Positions 10,986-13,769 of a DNA stretch of 13,769 bases are shown here, piece by piece. Location: NCBI GenBank assembly GCA_044220535.1, contig JBGAQU010000075.1:1-13769 (forward strand), read 5' to 3'. Source of the stretch: JBDHTS01 sp044220535 (GTDB lineage Bacteria > Pseudomonadota > Alphaproteobacteria > Micavibrionales > Micavibrionaceae). The translations under genes and the position numbers were made by a program. The notes under the pieces were generated by a model that had not been told where the DNA came from, did not search any database, and worked only from the letters and a program-made list of their open reading frames with translations. The stretch's first letter is position 1. Each line of letters starts with the position of its first letter.

Positions 10986-11639
10986 ATGATCGACACCGCC
11001 GCCGAAGCTGCCCGCATCCTGCTCGACACCAATGCGGTGATGATCAATGTGAAGGAACCGTTCCTTTATACATCCGGCAAGACCGGCCCGGTTTATGTCG
11101 ATTGCCGCCGCCTGATTTCCTTTCCCGAAGCGCGCGGTCGCCTGATGGATATGGGTGCGAACGTCATCCGCAAAGCCTGCCCCGATCTTGATTACGTCGC
11201 GGGCGGGGAGACGGCGGGCATCCCCTATGCCGCGTTTCTGTCCGACCGCCTGAACTTGCCGATGCTCTATGTCCGTAAAAAAGCGAAAGGCTTTGGACGC
11301 ATGGCGCAGATCGAAGGATTTATGGATGGCGCAAAACCCAAAGTCTTTATCGTGGAAGACGTCCAGAATTACGGCGTCAGCGTCAAGGTTTTCGTGGATG
11401 CGTTGCGCGATGCGGACGCCATGGTCGAACATATCTTCGTGATCTTCCAGCACGGCCATGACAGCAGCAGACAGAGCATGAAAGATATGGGCGTCACCCT
11501 GCACGCGTTATGCAGCTGGCCGGATATCCTGAAAGTGGCGCGCGAGACAAAGCGTTATGATGACGCAACGCTGAACGAAATTGAATCCTACCTGCATGAT
11601 CCTGACGGGTGGAACGCCCGCCAGAAACAGAATGGCTGA
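10986..11639 (+). CDS. pyrE: Orotate phosphoribosyltransferase homologue with altered PRPP loop
   Basis: The start is ATG 10986, with CAGGAATAAAC upstream; ATG 10968 is an alternative. The 217-residue protein follows the alphaproteobacterial PyrE pattern throughout: EPFLYTSGKTGPVYVDCRRLISFPEAR (24-50), AGGETAGIPYAAF (72-84), the flexible catalytic loop VRKKAKGFGRMAQIEG (96-111), and the C-terminal GVTLHALCSWPDIL. PyrE joins orotate to PRPP to give OMP in pyrimidine synthesis. The PRPP-binding loop, normally VEDxxTDGGSK in this group, reads VEDVQNYGVSV (123-133): the two acidic residues are kept but the T-D-G-G part is lost. The gene may be a paralogue with changed substrate or a weak enzyme. 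The neighbouring NAD kinase gene begins 4 bases after its stop, suggesting one operon. Confidence 0.85.
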   Translation: MIDTAAEAARILLDTNAVMINVKEPFLYTSGKTGPVYVDCRRLISFPEARGRLMDMGANVIRKACPDLDYVAGGETAGIPYAAFLSDRLNLPMLYVRKKAKGFGRMAQIEGFMDGAKPKVFIVEDVQNYGVSVKVFVDALRDADAMVEHIFVIFQHGHDSSRQSMKDMGVTLHALCSWPDILKVARETKRYDDATLNEIESYLHDPDGWNARQKQNG

Positions 11640-11643
11640 ACCC

Positions 11644-12414
11644 ATGACAAGCCCTTCAAAAATCCATTTTCATGCTTCAAAATCCGGTGCCGGCCATGAA
11701 GCCCTGGACGGCCTGGGCCGCACCTATGGCCAGCATAAAGCGGAAGACGCCGATATTATCGTCGTTCTCGGCGGCGACGGCACGATGCTGGAGGCGCTGC
11801 ACAGCCATTATGAACTGGGCAAACCGTTCTACGGCATGAATCGCGGCTCGGTCGGCTTTATGCTGAACCCGTTTCAGGAGGCGGATCTGCATGAGCGCCT
11901 GAAAAACGCCTTGAAGGTCACGCTGCATCCGCTGCACATGACAGCGAAAACAGAAAACGGGGACACGAAAGAAGGCCTGGCCTTCAACGAAGTCTCCCTG
12001 CTCCGCCAGCTGCATCACGCCGCGAAAATCAAAGTCACCGTCGATGGCATAGAACGGCTGGAGGAACTGGTTTGCGACGGCATTCTGGTTTCAACGCCCG
12101 CCGGATCCACCGCCTATAACCTGTCCGCGCACGGCCCGATCCTGCCGCTGAAATCCAACGTATTGGCATTAACCCCTATCAGCGCCTTCCGCCCCCGCCG
12201 CTGGCGCGGCGCATTGCTGCCGTCCAACGCCAGCATCCGTTTCGACATCAAGGGCGACGGCGTCCGCCCGGTCAGCGCCACCGCTGACTACACCGAAGTG
12301 CGCAACGTCACCAGCGTCAATATCCGCCAGTCCAATTCCATCGGCGCCGACCTTCTGTTCGACCCCAACCACACGCTGGAAGAACGGATTTTAAAAGAGC
12401 AGTTTTTACCCTAA
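11644..12414 (+). CDS. nadK: NAD kinase (ATP-NAD kinase), 256 aa
   Basis: The start is set at ATG 11644, since family members in Alphaproteobacteria begin close to a KIHFxAS strand; ATG 11632 would overlap the upstream gene. Diagnostic motifs are VVLGGDGTMLEAL (D45 of GGDG, the catalytic aspartate), FNEVSLLR (N115-E116, NAD contacts), and DGILVSTPAGSTAYNLSAHGPIL (145-167, substrate pocket). The later ALTPISAFRPRRWRGALLP is the form found in Alphaproteobacteria. The enzyme phosphorylates NAD to NADP in the cytoplasm. The length of 256 is normal for this group. No clear terminator follows. Confidence 0.93.
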   Translation: MTSPSKIHFHASKSGAGHEALDGLGRTYGQHKAEDADIIVVLGGDGTMLEALHSHYELGKPFYGMNRGSVGFMLNPFQEADLHERLKNALKVTLHPLHMTAKTENGDTKEGLAFNEVSLLRQLHHAAKIKVTVDGIERLEELVCDGILVSTPAGSTAYNLSAHGPILPLKSNVLALTPISAFRPRRWRGALLPSNASIRFDIKGDGVRPVSATADYTEVRNVTSVNIRQSNSIGADLLFDPNHTLEERILKEQFLP

Positions 12415-12434
12415 ATTAAATTCATATAATTTTC

Positions 12435-12464
12435 TTGACAGAGTTTCCACGTCAATTACATAAA
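12435..12464 (+). promoter_or_regulatory. Candidate promoter of the Clp-like gene
   Basis: A perfect TTGACA (12435-12440), preceded by C to give CTTGACA, with CATAAA 18 bases later (12459-12464). CTTGA is also the core of alphaproteobacterial RpoH -35 boxes, but no good RpoH -10 is seen at the usual spacing, so heat-shock control is only a possibility. The whole gap 12415-12490 is AT-rich. Confidence 0.5.
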
Positions 12465-12490
12465 CAAACCATCGCCTCTAGATGGGAATT

Positions 12491-13769
12491 ATGTATATGG
12501 AAAATGAAAAACACCCTGTTCTGGCTTTTCGTGAACTTTTAGATGCTATCAAAACGACGGCATTTCAGCGCGGCGTGGAAAATCCGGAATGGGTCGACGT
12601 TTGGATAACACTGTCCAATAAACGCGAATATGCACAAATCCTTCAACAAAAAGGTATCAGCACCTCGGCGTTAACAAGTGACTTACAGTTTATCACGCGC
12701 TTTGGCACACGCGATAATCCCACGTTCCAGTTTTCAGATAGTAAAGATGTCATGAAAGAAATACGTGACGACATCGTTAATCAGATTAATCAAAAACTGG
12801 ATCTTCTCACAAAGAAGATGTCACCAACAACTTTGTGGGAGACAGAAGATTTATTAAACGACATGCGTCAAAGCATTCTCAAAGTATTTTCTAATTCAAA
12901 CGACGAACATGCAGAGATTAAAGTCAAGATTGCGAATGATATATTACAACGTGCAATGAAGTTCATAAAAACCAAAAGCCAAATGGAATCTGATCCTTTG
13001 GGGTCCCTTGCGCCCCTTATACTTTTAAAAGGCTTGTTGATTGAAGTAACCGGAAACACGTCCGTAACATCTTCAGACAATGTGCTGCAAATACTTGAAT
13101 CCATGGGTGGCGACGGACGTCAGCTTCCGCCTACGGCACTTGAAGTTGTTGAAAATGTTATGATGGTTACAGCGGATGGCTTTAAAAATTTACTTATTCG
13201 CAACGGTTTGCTGACGACCAGCGAGGCGGACGCTCAGGATCTCTGGAAAGACGTGCTTCCCTGCGACAAAACAGCTAGTATTTTCAACAAAGCTCTTGAA
13301 TCTGCTCATGATTATCATTCAAAAAATCTTGAACCAAAGCATCTTGCCCTACAGCTTCTGGAAACACGCGATGTCCAAATTCATCTGTATAAACTTGGCG
13401 TTACCAATCAGCAGGACTTAAGAAACGCATTTGAAGAAAAGCTTTTTAAAGTTGAAAACGACAACGAAAGCAAAGTCCGTTTTCATGCCAAAGTCGATGA
13501 TGATAGCCGCAACCTTCTATGGAGCCTTGATGACATCTTAAAAGGCGACGACGAAAATGGAAACAAAGCCCCCAAAGCTTTGCGCCTTCTTATGTCCCGC
13601 TATCCCGATATCGACAAGGCTATGAATGAGGCAGGACTGCGCCGCCGCATGTTGCGTGGCTGGAACGCTGCCTACGACCTTGACGAAGACAAGATCAAAG
13701 GTAAAAAATCTGAAGAAAAGAAAAAGAAGAAAAAAGATTTCGAAGTATCCGATGCAGAACTGGAAAAAC
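12491..13769 (+). CDS. Clp-ATPase-like protein, N-terminal region only (runs off right edge)
   Basis: An open frame from ATG 12491 (GGGAATT upstream; ATG 12497 is the alternative) continues without stop for 426 codons to the window end. The best recognisable part is residues 262-318, beginning ASIFNKALESAHDYHSKNLEPKHLALQLLE and continuing with a LYKLGV segment, which resembles a Clp N-domain repeat. Weaker, similar helical units can be sensed at about 9-65, 197-256 and 342-393. Residues 401-416 are lysine-rich (KGKKSEEKKKKKKDF), and SDAELEK follows, which is how the lead-in to the first AAA+ module of ClpA/ClpB often looks. Such proteins unfold substrates by ATP hydrolysis. The AAA+ part is not in the window, so the family is inferred. 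The N-region of over 400 residues is far longer than the about 150 of ClpA/B. Composition is AT-rich. Confidence 0.6.
   Translation, partial: MYMENEKHPVLAFRELLDAIKTTAFQRGVENPEWVDVWITLSNKREYAQILQQKGISTSALTSDLQFITRFGTRDNPTFQFSDSKDVMKEIRDDIVNQINQKLDLLTKKMSPTTLWETEDLLNDMRQSILKVFSNSNDEHAEIKVKIANDILQRAMKFIKTKSQMESDPLGSLAPLILLKGLLIEVTGNTSVTSSDNVLQILESMGGDGRQLPPTALEVVENVMMVTADGFKNLLIRNGLLTTSEADAQDLWKDVLPCDKTASIFNKALESAHDYHSKNLEPKHLALQLLETRDVQIHLYKLGVTNQQDLRNAFEEKLFKVENDNESKVRFHAKVDDDSRNLLWSLDDILKGDDENGNKAPKALRLLMSRYPDIDKAMNEAGLRRRMLRGWNAAYDLDEDKIKGKKSEEKKKKKKDFEVSDAELEK

Noticed and set aside
10875..11504. A 209-codon minus-strand frame opposite the PyrE-like gene
   Set aside because: The PyrE homology on the plus strand is unmistakable; the opposite frame shows no motif and no start signal.
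1..13769. tRNA, rRNA genes, CRISPR arrays, integrase or attachment sites
   Set aside because: None was seen on reading both strands; repeats present are palindromic or tandem, with no regular spacer array, and no recombinase motif occurs in any frame.

Overview
The window looks like a piece of an alphaproteobacterial chromosome. The PyrE-like and NAD kinase-like proteins and the S24/HTH regulator have the alphaproteobacterial form of their families. One promoter carries the alphaproteobacterial LexA box pattern GTTC-N7-GTTC. No species is claimed. Base composition varies: the phage-like module and the central metabolic genes are GC-rich, while the toxin-antitoxin pair, the secreted protein gene and the last gene are visibly more AT-rich.

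Positions 1-7741 hold a T7-like (podovirus-type) structural module, nearly all on the minus strand. Read leftward from 6944 the order is: a conserved 136-aa protein of unknown role, a 194-aa protein with a possible permuted cysteine-peptidase layout, a proline-rich 92-aa protein, the head-tail connector (portal), a Bbp19-like small protein, the scaffold, the major capsid protein, a 79-aa capsid-adjacent protein, tail tubular protein A, and a peptidoglycan-binding/GH24 lysozyme that runs off the left edge. Portal-scaffold-capsid-tubular A is T7 gene order. A LexA-like, apparently self-cleavable HTH/S24 regulator sits divergently at 7091-7741. No integrase, terminase, polymerase or att site is visible.

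The module appears to be two leftward transcription units. The first starts at a TTGACA/CATATT promoter (7002-7030) that has a LexA-type box at its expected start site, and ends at a bidirectional terminator (3042-3072). The second starts at a TTGACT/TATAAA promoter (2470-2498) with a palindromic operator in its spacer, and runs through capsid and tail genes past a terminator at 1065-1099. The same operator pattern (TAGG-N8-CCTATTTA) occurs between the S24 gene and the first unit. A PilZ (c-di-GMP receptor type) gene lies between the two units on the opposite strand, with its own promoter. Palindromic repeats of the dispersed chromosomal type sit between phage genes, which suggests long residence and possible domestication.

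Positions 7742-9225 are accessory: a RelE/HigB-type toxin followed by an overlapping XRE antitoxin, behind a promoter with a 19-bp palindrome, then a small exported protein with four cysteines. Positions 9226-9516 hold two degenerate inverted-repeat elements.

Positions 9517-12414 are plus-strand metabolic genes: a PfkB/adenosine kinase-like sugar or nucleoside kinase, a small two-helix membrane protein whose start region carries an exact 22-bp tandem duplication, an orotate phosphoribosyltransferase homologue with an altered PRPP loop, and an NAD kinase. From 12491 an AT-rich open gene runs off the right edge. Its product looks like a long, degenerate Clp N-domain array ending in a lysine-rich linker, probably leading into an AAA+ module outside the window.
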